64,000 nucleotides of DNA. Origin: Aquicoccus porphyridii. GTDB taxonomy: Bacteria > Pseudomonadota > Alphaproteobacteria > Rhodobacterales > Rhodobacteraceae. Position numbers and translations under genes: made by a program. Below the pieces are notes generated by a model. It was not told the DNA's origin and searched no databases. It saw only the letters and a list, made by a program, of their open reading frames with translations. Of the stretch, positions 36,175 to 45,020 are shown one piece after another. The stretch's first letter is position 1. Every line of letters starts with the position of its first letter. The stretch is taken from NCBI RefSeq assembly GCF_008369105.1, contig NZ_VINQ01000013.1, forward strand, positions 1-64,000, given 5' to 3'.

Positions 36175-37599
36175 ATGTCCCAGATATCTTTCCGCCCCTT
36201 CGAGCAGGCGCTCGACCTTGAGAAGACCCTTGATCTGTTACGCCAGGCGACCGACGGGGCGGATGATGGTGAGCTTTTCCTCGAACGGCGCCGCGCCGAG
36301 GCGCTGCATTTCGACGATGGGCGAGTGAAAACCGCGAGCTATGACGCCTCCGAAGGATTCGGGCTGCGCGCGGTGCGTGGCGAGGTGGCGGGTTATGGCC
36401 GCTCGACCGAGATTTCGCATGCCGCCGTGACCCGCGCGGTCGAAACCGCGCGCCTGGCCGTGGGTCAGGGCGGCGGCGTGATGGCCGCCGGGCCCGCGCC
36501 AACCAATCGCCGCCTTTACGCCGATCACGACCCGATCGGGGACGCGGCATTCCCGGTCAAGATCGAGACCCTGCGCGAGATCGACGCCTTTCTGCGCGGG
36601 CTCGATCCGCGGGTGGTGCAGGTCTCGGCCAGCATCGCGGCCTCGTGCCAGGAGGTCGAGATCGTGCGCCCCGATGGCCAGCATTTGCGCGATGTGCGCC
36701 CGATGACGCGCCTCAACGTGAGCGTGATCGTCGAACAGGATGGCCGTCGCGAGAGCGGATCGGCCGGCGGTGGCGGGCGCGTGGCGCTGTCGGGGTTGCT
36801 TGATCCCGAGGACTGGCAGGCCAAAGCGCGCGAGGCATTGCGCATCGCGCTCGTGAACCTGCGGGCCGAACCGGCCCCGGCAGGGGTGATGGACGTGGTG
36901 CTGGGGCCGGGCTGGCCCGGTATCCTCTTGCACGAGGCGATTGGCCATGGCCTTGAAGGCGATTTCAACCGCAAGGGAAGCTCGGCCTTCGCGGGTCTCA
37001 TGGGCCAGCGGATCGCCGCGCCGGGCGTGACGGTGGTGGATGATGGCACGATCCCCGACCGCCGTGGCTCGATCAGTTTCGACGACGAGGGCACGCCCAG
37101 TTCGCGCACCACGCTGATCGAGGATGGAGTTCTCACCGGCTTCATGCAGGACCGGCAGAATGCTCGCCTGATGGGGGCCGCACCCACCGGCAATGGCCGC
37201 CGCGAAAGCTTTGCCCACGCGCCGATGCCGCGCATGACCAACACCTACATGCTGGGTGGCGAAGCCGATCCCGGCGATCTGCTGGCGGAGTTGAAGGACG
37301 GGATCTATGCGGTTGGATTCGGCGGCGGACAGGTGGACATCACCAATGGCAAGTTCGTCTTTTCCTGCACCGAAGCCTATCGCGTGAAGGACGGCAAGGT
37401 CGGCGCACCGGTCAATGGCGCAACCCTGATCGGGGACGGGGCGACGGCGCTGATGAACATCCGTGGCCTTGGCAATGACATGGCGCTTGATCCGGGCATG
37501 GGCAATTGCGGCAAGGCGGGCCAGTGGGTGCCCGTGGGCGTGGGTCAGCCGACCACGCTCATCGGCGGGCTGACCGTCGGCGGCTCGGCGGCGGGGTAA
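36175..37599 (+). CDS. tldD: Metalloprotease TldD
   Basis: 474 aa from the ATG at 36175 (AGGAAG 8-9 bases before). Zinc-protease partner of TldE/PmbA that breaks down unfolded peptides in the cytoplasm. Family signs: metal motif HEAIGHGLEGDFNRK near residue 255 (HExxxH), PDRRGSISFDDEGTPS, and C-terminal GNCGKAGQWVPVGVGQPT followed by the GLTVGGSA end. No pmbA gene is seen in the window. The frame overlaps with no other real gene. Confidence 0.95.
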   Translation: MSQISFRPFEQALDLEKTLDLLRQATDGADDGELFLERRRAEALHFDDGRVKTASYDASEGFGLRAVRGEVAGYGRSTEISHAAVTRAVETARLAVGQGGGVMAAGPAPTNRRLYADHDPIGDAAFPVKIETLREIDAFLRGLDPRVVQVSASIAASCQEVEIVRPDGQHLRDVRPMTRLNVSVIVEQDGRRESGSAGGGGRVALSGLLDPEDWQAKAREALRIALVNLRAEPAPAGVMDVVLGPGWPGILLHEAIGHGLEGDFNRKGSSAFAGLMGQRIAAPGVTVVDDGTIPDRRGSISFDDEGTPSSRTTLIEDGVLTGFMQDRQNARLMGAAPTGNGRRESFAHAPMPRMTNTYMLGGEADPGDLLAELKDGIYAVGFGGGQVDITNGKFVFSCTEAYRVKDGKVGAPVNGATLIGDGATALMNIRGLGNDMALDPGMGNCGKAGQWVPVGVGQPTTLIGGLTVGGSAAG

Positions 37600-37633
37600 G
37601 GGCGAAAATCGTCCAGACCATTGGTTTTAAACC

Positions 37634-38164
37634 TTAAAGTCCGTCAAATTCGCACAGGGTTTCGACACCCATGCCCATGGCTTCGAGCTTCTTGCGGCCG
37701 CCCAGCGCGGGCAGGTCGATGATGAAGGAACAGCCCACGATCTCGCCGCCCAGCCGCTCGATCAGGCGAATGCCCGCCGCGGCGGTGCCGCCGGTGGCGA
37801 GAAGATCATCGACGACGAGGATCTTCTCGCCCGCGCTGATCGCGTCGTCATGCAGCTCGACCACGGCCTCGCCATATTCGAGCTGGTACTCCTCGGAAAT
37901 CACCGGGCCGGGCAGCTTGCCCTTCTTGCGGATCGGCACGAAACCGGTGGAAAGCTGGTGCGCGATGGCCCCGCCGAGGATGAAACCGCGCGCCTCAAGC
38001 CCCACGACCTTGTCGATCTCCTGCCCCGCGAACGGGTGCAGCATCTGGTCGATGGCCATGCGAAACCCGCGCGGATCGGCGAACAGCGTGGTGACATCGC
38101 GGAACATGATCCCTTCATGTGGGAAATCGACGATGGTGCGGATGTAATCCTTGACGGTCTTCAT
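37634..38164 (-). CDS. apt: Adenine phosphoribosyltransferase
   Basis: 176 aa, standard length. Makes AMP from adenine and PRPP. PRPP motif [16 protein letters not shown] near residue 118, and [14 protein letters not shown] near 55. Lies after mtnP on the same strand, separated by 131 bases with two hairpins. MtnP releases adenine from methylthioadenosine and Apt salvages it, so the pair makes metabolic sense. It converges with tldD. Confidence 0.96.
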   Translation of the reverse strand: MKTVKDYIRTIVDFPHEGIMFRDVTTLFADPRGFRMAIDQMLHPFAGQEIDKVVGLEARGFILGGAIAHQLSTGFVPIRKKGKLPGPVISEEYQLEYGEAVVELHDDAISAGEKILVVDDLLATGGTAAAGIRLIERLGGEIVGCSFIIDLPALGGRKKLEAMGMGVETLCEFDGL

Positions 38165-38184
38165 GTTTGCAGGCTTCCCCTAAA

Positions 38185-38225
38185 GCGTTCCGCCTTATAT
38201 CCGAGACAGGGATAAGGTGGAACGC
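38185..38225. repeat. Hairpin with GCGTTCC arms, first
   Basis: Arms 38185-38199 and 38211-38225 (GCGTTCCGCCTTATA / GATAAGGTGGAACGC) pair with one G-T and one end mismatch over an 11-base loop. It looks like a REP-type palindrome rather than a terminator. See also the adjacent hairpin at 38249-38290. Confidence 0.6.
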
Positions 38226-38248
38226 AGAACATCATATCAACAAAGCGC

Positions 38249-38290
38249 GCGTTCCACGAAAAGCTGCGAGCCAGGTTTTTCGCGGAACGC
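38249..38290 (-). repeat. Hairpin with GCGTTCC arms, second
   Basis: GCGTTCCACGAAAA (38249-38262) and TTTTCGCGGAACGC (38277-38290) pair with one mismatch around a 14-base loop. It lies just past the mtnP stop, so it may also end the mtnP transcript. The GCGTTCC/GGAACGC ends are the same as in the first hairpin. Confidence 0.6.
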
Positions 38291-38295
38291 CTTTA

Positions 38296-39174
38296 TCAAA
38301 CGTTGAGCACGCGCCCGGCCACCGCCGAGAGCTTGTCCACCATCACCGGATCACGCGCGTCGGGCGCGGTCAGGATGGCATATTCGAGCGCCCGGTCGCA
38401 GCCATGCGGGCAGGGCGTGCGCTCGGTGCCCAGAAGCGCGGGCAACCCGCGCACCATGGCCCGCCCCTTGTCGGCATTGCCCATCAGAATGGCAATGATT
38501 TCAGTCACATCAACCTCGCCATGCTCGGGATGCCAACTGTCGAAATCGGTCACCATGGCGATCGAGGCATAGCAAAGCTCGGCCTCGCGGGCGAGTTTCG
38601 CCTCGGGCATGTTGGTCATGCCGATCACGTCGGCGCCCCAGGCTTCGCGATACATCTTCGACTCGGCCAGGGTGGAGAATTGCGGGCCTTCCATGGCCAG
38701 ATAGGTGCCGCCTTCATGCAGGGTGATGCCCGCGTCGCGCCCTGCCGCGAGACAGGCCGCCGAGAGCCGCGGACAGGTCGGATGCGCGACGCTGACATGG
38801 GCCACGAGACCGGGGCCGAAGAACGATTTCTCGCGCGCGAATGTGCGGTCAATGAATTGATCCACAACGACAAAATCACCGGGGCGCATCTCTTCACGAA
38901 AGCTGCCGCAGGCCGAGACACTGATCACGTCGGTCGCACCCAGCCGCTTCAACGCGTCGATATTGGCACGGTAGGGCACCGAGGACGGCGAATGCACATG
39001 ACCGCGCCCGTGGCGGGGCAGGAAAGCCATCTTCACACCATTCAAGGTGCCAACCAGGATCTGGTCCGAGGGGTCGCCCCATGGGGTTTCCACGTCACGC
39101 CATTCCGCCCCTTCGAGCCCGTCGATCTCATATAACCCGGAACCGCCGATCACGGCGATCATGGTGTCTGTCAT
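38296..39174 (-). CDS. mtnP: S-methyl-5'-thioadenosine phosphorylase
   Basis: 292 aa. Splits methylthioadenosine with phosphate to adenine and methylthioribose-1-phosphate. Motifs: VIGGSGLYEIDGLEG at the N-terminus, PSSVPYRANIDALKRLGATDVI, and GGTYLAMEGPQFSTLAESKMYR near residue 190. TNMPEAKLAREAELCY follows. A second in-frame ATG at 39162 is a possible start. Upstream lies the second copy of the GTTAACC-bracketed element. Confidence 0.95.
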   Translation of the reverse strand: MTDTMIAVIGGSGLYEIDGLEGAEWRDVETPWGDPSDQILVGTLNGVKMAFLPRHGRGHVHSPSSVPYRANIDALKRLGATDVISVSACGSFREEMRPGDFVVVDQFIDRTFAREKSFFGPGLVAHVSVAHPTCPRLSAACLAAGRDAGITLHEGGTYLAMEGPQFSTLAESKMYREAWGADVIGMTNMPEAKLAREAELCYASIAMVTDFDSWHPEHGEVDVTEIIAILMGNADKGRAMVRGLPALLGTERTPCPHGCDRALEYAILTAPDARDPVMVDKLSAVAGRVLNV

Positions 39175-39248
39175 GGCCTGTCTTCCTTGTCCGATCCGGT
39201 AGCATTCTTGTCCCTGTCGCGGTTCGAACGCAAGGCGGCGCGCGCCGT

Positions 39249-39361
39249 GTTAACCGGGGCAAAGCGCCGCGAAACCGGGGGGTGATATGCGTGCACCGCC
39301 CGGCTGCCGCCCGGCTGCCGGGAAAACGGGCCGTCCGGGCGTGGCGAATCGTTAACCTTTC
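39249..39361. repeat. GTTAACC-bracketed structured repeat, copy 2
   Basis: GTTAACC at 39249, GCGAAACCGGGGGGTG at 39269-39284, CCCGGCTGCC-GC-CCGGCTGCCGGG at 39299-39322, CGTTAACCTTT at 39350-39360. Block order and spacing match copy 1 at 24507-24597 except for 22 extra bases before the final motif. Confidence 0.6.
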
Positions 39362-39376
39362 GACCGCCGCCCCATG

Positions 39377-39451
39377 CTTCATCTTGCCGAAAATACTCCG
39401 GGGGTGGTGCAAGATCCCGATGGGATTTTGCACCTTGGGGGCAGCGCCCCC
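39377..39451 (-). repeat. Intergenic repeat core, copy C, with two hairpins
   Basis: Read on the minus strand, 39404-39377 is CCCCCGGAGTATTTT-CGG-CAAGATGAAG. Before it on that strand stand the hairpin GGTGCAAGATCCC/GGGATTTTGCACC (39406-39434, some G-T pairing) and GGGGGC-AGC-GCCCCC-type palindrome at 39437-39451. The order hairpin-then-core is the same as in copies A and D. Confidence 0.6.
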
Positions 39452-39555
39452 AGACAAGGAATCCTGTGTGCCGCAGGCACGCAATCTGGCAACCGCTCAC
39501 TCGCAGCCGTGCCCATCCCGATGACGGCGATCTCGGTGGCCGAACTGCCTGTCGG

Positions 39556-39933
39556 TCAGTTCAGTCTGTAGGTGTAGGTATTGCCGCCCTTGGCCGGTGC
39601 GACGCGCAATTTGCCGCCGTCAATTTCGAGCCGCCAGCAATCATCGACCATTGCCCCGCCCAGGGTTCCCTTGCGGCACCAGTTTACGTTGGACCACCTC
39701 CACATCCCCTTGAACTGCCGACCGCCATAGATGCCCTGCAATCGGCCATTGCTTCGGGACAGGTTCCAATCGCCGTTGCGTCCGACCGCGCGCCGGTCGA
39801 CGACATGTTCGCGGAAGTCCGCTTCGGTCACGATTCGCATGCGGTAGCTCAAGTCTATGCCGCCGCCATCGGCAGGCAGGCTTGCGGGGTAAAGGGTGGC
39901 AATAATTGAAAAACAGATCAGGAAACGAGTCAT
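39556..39933 (-). CDS. Secreted hypothetical protein
   Basis: 125 aa. Signal peptide MTRFLICFSIIATLYPASLP-A, cleavage near residue 20. Mature part is polar and aromatic-rich with beta-like pattern: GDWNLSRSNGRLQGIYGG, FKGMWRWSNVNWCRK, DDCWRLEIDGGKLRVAP. The two Cys could form a disulfide. The alternation suggests a small beta-barrel that might bind a ligand. I do not recognise the family. Its GC is a little lower than that of its neighbours. Confidence 0.65.
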   Translation of the reverse strand: MTRFLICFSIIATLYPASLPADGGGIDLSYRMRIVTEADFREHVVDRRAVGRNGDWNLSRSNGRLQGIYGGRQFKGMWRWSNVNWCRKGTLGGAMVDDCWRLEIDGGKLRVAPAKGGNTYTYRLN

Positions 39934-40068
39934 GATTTTTGCCTTTCAAACGATAGGATCACGACTCGAGCTTACCATAATACCGGAGAATCCGGGAGCG
40001 TTCTGGCTTTGGTTGAAAGCCATGCGGGCAATGCTGCCATAGCGGGCGCACCCGCCGCGGGCCGCCAG

Positions 40069-40671
40069 TCAGCCGCCGTTGTCCAGGAGGGTGGCGATGA
40101 TCGCCTTCGCGCTGTCCGAGTCCCATTCGGCGTCCCCGGTCATGCGGGCGATTTCGTGCCCCTCGGGCGAGAGGATGACGGTCACGGGCAGGCCGAGCAC
40201 CGCCATGTCGCGCGCCAGCGCCGAGGAGGGATCGCGGTGCAACGGCAGGTTGGACGTGCCGATATCGTCGAAGAACTTCTTGATCTGTGCGGGGTTGTTG
40301 CGGCCGGTGGCGATGGTGAGCACCTCGAACGACTCGCCGCCGAATTCGTCCTGCAAGGTGGCGAGCATGGGCATTTCCTTGCGGCAGGGCGCGCACCACG
40401 TGGCCCAGAAATTCAACAGCACATAGCGGCCCTGGTGATCGGCCAGCGTGGCCCTGGCCCCGGATTCGGTTTCGTATTCCGCCGTGCTCACCGGTTTGGG
40501 GGCGGTGTGGAAGGCGAGTTTCTTCATCGTCCCTTCGCGCAGGTTTTCCAGCTCGGCACGGTTTTCCAACGTTGCCGGGATCGGCTGGGCCGGGTCGCGC
40601 AGGGCAAAGAGGGCCACCGCCACGATTGCGATTGCGGCAAGGGCGGTATAGATCAGCGCGGAACGCGACAT
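40069..40671 (-). CDS. TlpA-like thiol:disulfide interchange protein
   Basis: 200 aa from the ATG at 40671 (GGAAAG 5 bases before); an upstream ATG at 40686 is less likely. One N-terminal membrane anchor (about 5-25), then a periplasmic thioredoxin fold with redox motif WCAPC in LLNFWATWCAPCRKEMPML near residue 100, and the cis-Pro segment LGLPVTVIL. TlpA/ResA proteins reduce Cys pairs for cytochrome c and CuA maturation. It could support the oxidase encoded 4 kb away; this link is inferred. It is divergent from argH. Confidence 0.9.
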   Translation of the reverse strand: MSRSALIYTALAAIAIVAVALFALRDPAQPIPATLENRAELENLREGTMKKLAFHTAPKPVSTAEYETESGARATLADHQGRYVLLNFWATWCAPCRKEMPMLATLQDEFGGESFEVLTIATGRNNPAQIKKFFDDIGTSNLPLHRDPSSALARDMAVLGLPVTVILSPEGHEIARMTGDAEWDSDSAKAIIATLLDNGG

Positions 40672-40698
40672 TGACTTTCCTTCCATGGGCCAGGTGAC

Positions 40699-42090
40699 AT
40701 GACCGAAAAAACCTCGAACGCGATGTGGGGCGGCCGCTTTGCCGCGGGGCCGGATGCGATCATGGAGGCGATCAACGCCTCGATCGGGTTCGACCAGCGG
40801 ATGGCGGCACAGGATATTGCCGGTTCAAGGGCCCATGCCGCCATGCTGGCCGCGACGGGCATCGTGAGTGATAATGATGCCGAGGCGATGAGGGAAGGCC
40901 TGCTCACCGTATTGTCAGAGATAGAGACCGGGAAATTCGAGTTTTCCACCGCGCTTGAGGATATTCACATGAATGTCGAGGCCCGGCTCAAGGATCTGAT
41001 CGGCGAGGCGGCGGGGCGGCTCCACACCGGGCGGTCGCGCAATGACCAGGTGGCGACGGATTTCCGGCTCTGGGTGCGTGACCAGGTCGACGCGGTGGAC
41101 GGGGCCTTGATCGCGCTGATGCGCGCGCTTCTGGGGCAGGCCGAGGCGGGGGCGGATTGGGTGATGCCCGGGTTCACCCATCTGCAGGTCGCGCAGCCGG
41201 TGACATGGGGGCATCACATGATGGCCTATGTCGAGATGCTGGGCCGTGACCTCTCGCGGTTTCGCGATGCGCGGGCGCGGATGAACGAATGCCCGCTGGG
41301 GGCTGCGGCGCTGGCGGGGACGTCGTTTCCGATCGACCGCGAGATGACGGCGCGCGAGCTGGGTTTTGATCGGCCCTGCGCCAATTCGCTCGACGCGGTC
41401 AGCGACCGCGATTTCGCGCTGGAATTCCTGGGGGCTGCGAGCATCTGCGCGATGCATCTGAGCCGGTTGGCGGAGGAATTGGTGATCTGGTCCTCGGCGC
41501 AGTTCCGCTTCGTGAAGATGTCGGATCGCTGGTCCACCGGGTCGTCAATCATGCCGCAAAAGCGCAACCCGGACGCGGCCGAGCTTTTGCGGGCCAAGAT
41601 CGGGCGGATTTTCGGGGCGAACGTGGCGTTGATGACGGTGATGAAGGGGCTGCCGCTGACCTATTCCAAGGACATGCAGGAGGACAAGGAACAGGTCTTT
41701 GACGCGGCGGACAACCTGATGCTGGGCCTTGCCGCGATGGCCGGGATGGTGGGCGACATGCAGGCCAATCGCGCCGCGCTCGAGGCGGCGGCGGCGACCG
41801 GGTTCTCGACCGCGACCGATCTGGCCGACTGGCTGGTGCGGGCGCTCGACATGCCGTTTCGCGACGCGCATCACGTCACCGGGAGCCTTGTGGCATTGGC
41901 GGAATCCCGCGGCTGTGATTTGCCCGACCTGACGCTTGCCGATATGCAATCGGTGCATGAAGCGATCACCGGGGACGTGTTCTCGGTTCTGGGGGTGGCG
42001 AACTCGGTGGCCTCGCGGGTCTCGTATGGCGGCACGGCGCCGCTGCGGGTGCGCGAGCAGGTGGCGCGCTGGAAGGCGGTGTTGGAATGA
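40699..42090 (+). CDS. argH: Argininosuccinate lyase
   Basis: 463 aa. Last step of arginine synthesis: argininosuccinate to arginine and fumarate. Fumarase-superfamily signature [20 protein letters not shown] near residue 280, plus [14 protein letters not shown] at the N-terminus and [17 protein letters not shown] near 110. Only 27 bases separate its start from that of the divergent TlpA-like gene. Its TGA overlaps the ATG of the small lipoprotein gene. Confidence 0.97.
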   Translation: MTEKTSNAMWGGRFAAGPDAIMEAINASIGFDQRMAAQDIAGSRAHAAMLAATGIVSDNDAEAMREGLLTVLSEIETGKFEFSTALEDIHMNVEARLKDLIGEAAGRLHTGRSRNDQVATDFRLWVRDQVDAVDGALIALMRALLGQAEAGADWVMPGFTHLQVAQPVTWGHHMMAYVEMLGRDLSRFRDARARMNECPLGAAALAGTSFPIDREMTARELGFDRPCANSLDAVSDRDFALEFLGAASICAMHLSRLAEELVIWSSAQFRFVKMSDRWSTGSSIMPQKRNPDAAELLRAKIGRIFGANVALMTVMKGLPLTYSKDMQEDKEQVFDAADNLMLGLAAMAGMVGDMQANRAALEAAAATGFSTATDLADWLVRALDMPFRDAHHVTGSLVALAESRGCDLPDLTLADMQSVHEAITGDVFSVLGVANSVASRVSYGGTAPLRVREQVARWKAVLE

Positions 42091-42260
42091 GACAACTGGC
42101 GATTCTGGGCCTCGTGGCGGTGCTGGCGGGTTGCGGCGCGGATGGCGAGCCGGAAACGCCCACGCGCAACGCCGGGGCTGAGGTGAGCGAGTCGGGGGTG
42201 AGTGGATCGCTCAGCGTCGGCTGGGTGCGTGGCGCGCCGGGCACCGGGCGGCGATTCTGA
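42087..42260 (+). CDS. Small lipoprotein, LptM-like
   Basis: 57 aa, ATG overlapping the argH stop (ATGA). Signal [16 protein letters not shown] with Cys16 as the lipidation site, followed by [14 protein letters not shown]. The CGxxGxPxxP pattern and the place between argH and lysA fit LptM (YifL-type), the lipoprotein that helps the LPS transporter LptD mature. The rest of the chain (about 30 residues) does not match anything I know. The assignment is by motif and context. Confidence 0.7.
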   Translation: MRQLAILGLVAVLAGCGADGEPETPTRNAGAEVSESGVSGSLSVGWVRGAPGTGRRF

Positions 42261-42413
42261 GCCGCGCGTGATGCGGGGCGCGACCGGCGCGGGGATTGTT
42301 CTCACATCAGAAACAGTTCGTGGTCGCCTCGAATAATTGTCACTTTTTGACCTATTCCGGCCACATTCTTGGGGAACCTAGGGGCAACTGACGTTGCACA
42401 TTGGAGGGTTCTC

Positions 42414-43619
42414 ATGACCAGTGCCGCCGCTGAAAGTTCTCTGCTTGCCGGGCCGCCCCGAAAAAAGGCCCCGGATGCACCGAAACTGGTGCGGGTTGCG
42501 CGGGAACACGGGGTCGGGCCGCTGACCCAGTTCGGGCAGATGATGTCGCTGCAGATGAAAAGAACCGGGATACATACCAGCGAGTATTACGATTTCGAGC
42601 TTTACGCCCCGCGCTACAGCGCCGAGGAGCGTGCGCAGTTCGTCGGCACCGTGGGGAGCCACAGGCTCAACCTGCGCCTGTCGCCCAAGAGCCTGCGCCA
42701 GCATTTCGACCTCATGAACGACAAGTCGATGTTCTCGACCTTTCTGTCGGGGCTGGGGCTGCGGACGACGGAAACCCAGGCGATCGTGAATGTTTCCCGC
42801 TCGTTCGGCAAGATGACCGTCCTGCGCGACCCTGCGGAGATCCGCAATTTCCTGTTGAACGACGCGCGCTATCCGCTCTTTGCCAAGCCCGCCCTCGGCT
42901 CGCTCAGCGTCGGATCGGCGCTGATCGAAGGGGTGGACGCGGAGGACGAGATGCTGCGTTTCGGCAATGGCAAGACGGTGGCGCTCGAGGCATTTGCGCA
43001 GGAGGTTCTCAAGCATCACGCCAAGCGCGGGTTCCTGTTCCAGAGCGCCGTGCGCCAGCATCCGACGCTGACAGCGATCGCGGGCCCCGCGCTGGGCACG
43101 ATCCGGGTGGTGACCGTGACCGAAGAGGCAGACCGGCCCCGGGTGCTCTATGTCTTGTGGAAAATCCCGTCGCCAGACGCCATGTCCGACAATTTCTGGC
43201 AGAGCGGTTCGATGCTGGCGAATGTCGATATCGACACCGGCGAAGTCCTGGGATGTCGGCGCGGAACGGGGCTCGATACCGCGCGGGTCGACGATCATCC
43301 GGTCACCGGGCAGCCCATTGTCGGGGCGCGCATCCCGTTCTGGTCCGAGATCAAGGCATTGGCCGAACAGGCGCATGCCGTGTTTCCCAATGTCGGGGTC
43401 ATGGGCTGGGATGTCGGCGTGTCCGAGGATGGGCCGTTGATCGTGGAAGGCAACAATTCGCCGTTTCACACCCTGTATCAACTCGCCACCGGCGAAGGCG
43501 TGATGAATCCCCGCTTTACCCCCGTCTTCGACGTGATCGCGGCGCGTCAGGCGGCGCAGGTCAAGCGCAACAAGGCCGCCCGGAAATCCGAGCGCAAACG
43601 GCAGCGCCGCGGCGAGTAG
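42414..43619 (+). CDS. ATP-grasp protein, sugar-transfer-associated type
   Basis: 401 aa from the ATG at 42414 (TTGGAGGG 6 bases before). It looks like the ATP-grasp family associated with sugar transfer (ATPgrasp_ST). Features: LNDKSMFSTFLSGLGL-like lid text near residue 100, FAKPALGSLSVGSALIEG near 158, metal and ATP region MGWDVGVSEDGPLIVEGNNSPFHTLYQ near 340-367. The C-terminus is a basic tail. Members sit in polysaccharide loci elsewhere; here it lies between the LptM-like gene and lysA without glycosyltransferases. Substrate unknown. Confidence 0.78.
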   Translation: MTSAAAESSLLAGPPRKKAPDAPKLVRVAREHGVGPLTQFGQMMSLQMKRTGIHTSEYYDFELYAPRYSAEERAQFVGTVGSHRLNLRLSPKSLRQHFDLMNDKSMFSTFLSGLGLRTTETQAIVNVSRSFGKMTVLRDPAEIRNFLLNDARYPLFAKPALGSLSVGSALIEGVDAEDEMLRFGNGKTVALEAFAQEVLKHHAKRGFLFQSAVRQHPTLTAIAGPALGTIRVVTVTEEADRPRVLYVLWKIPSPDAMSDNFWQSGSMLANVDIDTGEVLGCRRGTGLDTARVDDHPVTGQPIVGARIPFWSEIKALAEQAHAVFPNVGVMGWDVGVSEDGPLIVEGNNSPFHTLYQLATGEGVMNPRFTPVFDVIAARQAAQVKRNKAARKSERKRQRRGE

Positions 43620-43691
43620 CCCGCGCGCGGAACGGGTGCGGGCATCGCGACCTGACATGCAATGCCCATTGATCCCGGTGGTGGTTTTGCT

Positions 43692-44969
43692 ATGACCGCC
43701 GCCATGGATCATTTTCTTTACCGCGACGGTGAGCTTTTCGCCGAGGATGTCGCCGTCGCCGAGATCGCGGCGACGGTGGGCACGCCGTTCTATTGCTATT
43801 CGGCGGCGACGCTGACACGGCATTACCGCCTGTTCGACGAGGCGCTGGCGGGGATGGATCACCTTGTCTGCTACGCGATGAAGGCGGCGAGCAACCTCGC
43901 CATCGTGAAGCTTCTGGGCGACATGGGCGCGGGGATGGACGTGGTGTCGGGCGGCGAATATGCCCGTGCCAAGGCGGCCGGTGTGCCGGGCGAGCGGATC
44001 GTCTTTTCCGGGGTGGGCAAGACCCGCGCCGAGATGCGCATGGCGCTTGAAGGTGGCATCCGGCAGTTCAACGTCGAGAGCGAGCCGGAAATGCGGGCGC
44101 TGAGCGAGGTGGCCTGCGCGATGGGCGCGCGCGCGCCGGTGACGGTGCGGGTCAACCCGGACGTGGATGCGCGCACCCATGCCAAGATCGCCACCGGCAA
44201 GAGCGAGAACAAGTTCGGCATCCCGATTTCGCGGGCACGCGCGGTTTTTGCCGAGGCGGCGGCGCTTGAGGGTCTCGAGGTGGTGGGCATCGACGTGCAT
44301 ATCGGCAGCCAGTTGACCGATCTCGAACCGTTCCGGCAGGCCTATGCCAAGGTGGCCGAGCTGACCGAGACCCTGCGCGCGGACGGGCATGACATAAGGC
44401 GGCTCGATCTCGGCGGGGGATTGGGAATTCCCTATACGACGTCGAACGAGGTGCCGCCGCTGCCCGGCGATTACGGCGCGGTGATTCGCGAGACGGTGGG
44501 TCATCTCGGGTGCGAGATCGAGATCGAGCCGGGGCGGCTTGTCGCGGGGAACGCGGGAATCCTGGTGGCCGGTGTGATTTACGTCAAATCGGGCGAGGGG
44601 CGTGATTTCCTGATCCTCGACGCGGCGATGAACGACCTCATTCGGCCCGCGATGTATGATGCGCATCACGACATCGTGCCGGTGCGCGAACCCGCGCCGG
44701 GGGCGGAAGGCGCGCGGTATGACGTGGTCGGGCCGGTCTGCGAGACCGGTGACACCTTTGCCCGGGCGCGCGACATGGCGGCGGTCGCGCCCGGCGATCT
44801 GGTGGCGTTTCGCGGGGCCGGGGCTTATGGTGCGGTGATGGCGAGCGAATACAATTCCCGCCCACTGGTGCCCGAGATCCTGGTGCAGGGCGATCAATTC
44901 GCTGTCATCCGGGCCAGACCCACCTTGGACGAGATGCTGAATCGCGATAGCATTCCGTGTTGGTTGTAA
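43692..44969 (+). CDS. lysA: Diaminopimelate decarboxylase
   Basis: 425 aa from the ATG at 43692; ATG at 43704 is the alternative and neither has a good ribosome site. Converts meso-diaminopimelate to lysine, PLP-dependent, fold III. PLP lysine in LVCYAMKAASNLAI near residue 60, VGIDVHIGSQLTDLEPF near 205, glycine-rich LDLGGGLGIPY near 240, and YNSRPLVPEILV at the C-terminus. Conserved argH-lptM-lysA order apart from the ATP-grasp gene. Confidence 0.95.
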   Translation: MTAAMDHFLYRDGELFAEDVAVAEIAATVGTPFYCYSAATLTRHYRLFDEALAGMDHLVCYAMKAASNLAIVKLLGDMGAGMDVVSGGEYARAKAAGVPGERIVFSGVGKTRAEMRMALEGGIRQFNVESEPEMRALSEVACAMGARAPVTVRVNPDVDARTHAKIATGKSENKFGIPISRARAVFAEAAALEGLEVVGIDVHIGSQLTDLEPFRQAYAKVAELTETLRADGHDIRRLDLGGGLGIPYTTSNEVPPLPGDYGAVIRETVGHLGCEIEIEPGRLVAGNAGILVAGVIYVKSGEGRDFLILDAAMNDLIRPAMYDAHHDIVPVREPAPGAEGARYDVVGPVCETGDTFARARDMAAVAPGDLVAFRGAGAYGAVMASEYNSRPLVPEILVQGDQFAVIRARPTLDEMLNRDSIPCWL

Positions 44970-45020
44970 AGGCGGATGCCGCCATGATGATGGGGCACCT
45001 GCCGTGAAAGGAGCGCCGTT

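Larger units (their letters stand above)
39175..39555. other. 381-base intergenic region with several repeats
   Basis: No gene seen. In order it carries the second GTTAACC-bracketed element (39249-39361), a reversed repeat core (39377-39404), a hairpin at 39406-39434 and GGGGGCAGCGCCCCC at 39437-39451. It is the upstream region of mtnP and follows the stop of the hypothetical gene at 39556. Confidence 0.55.
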
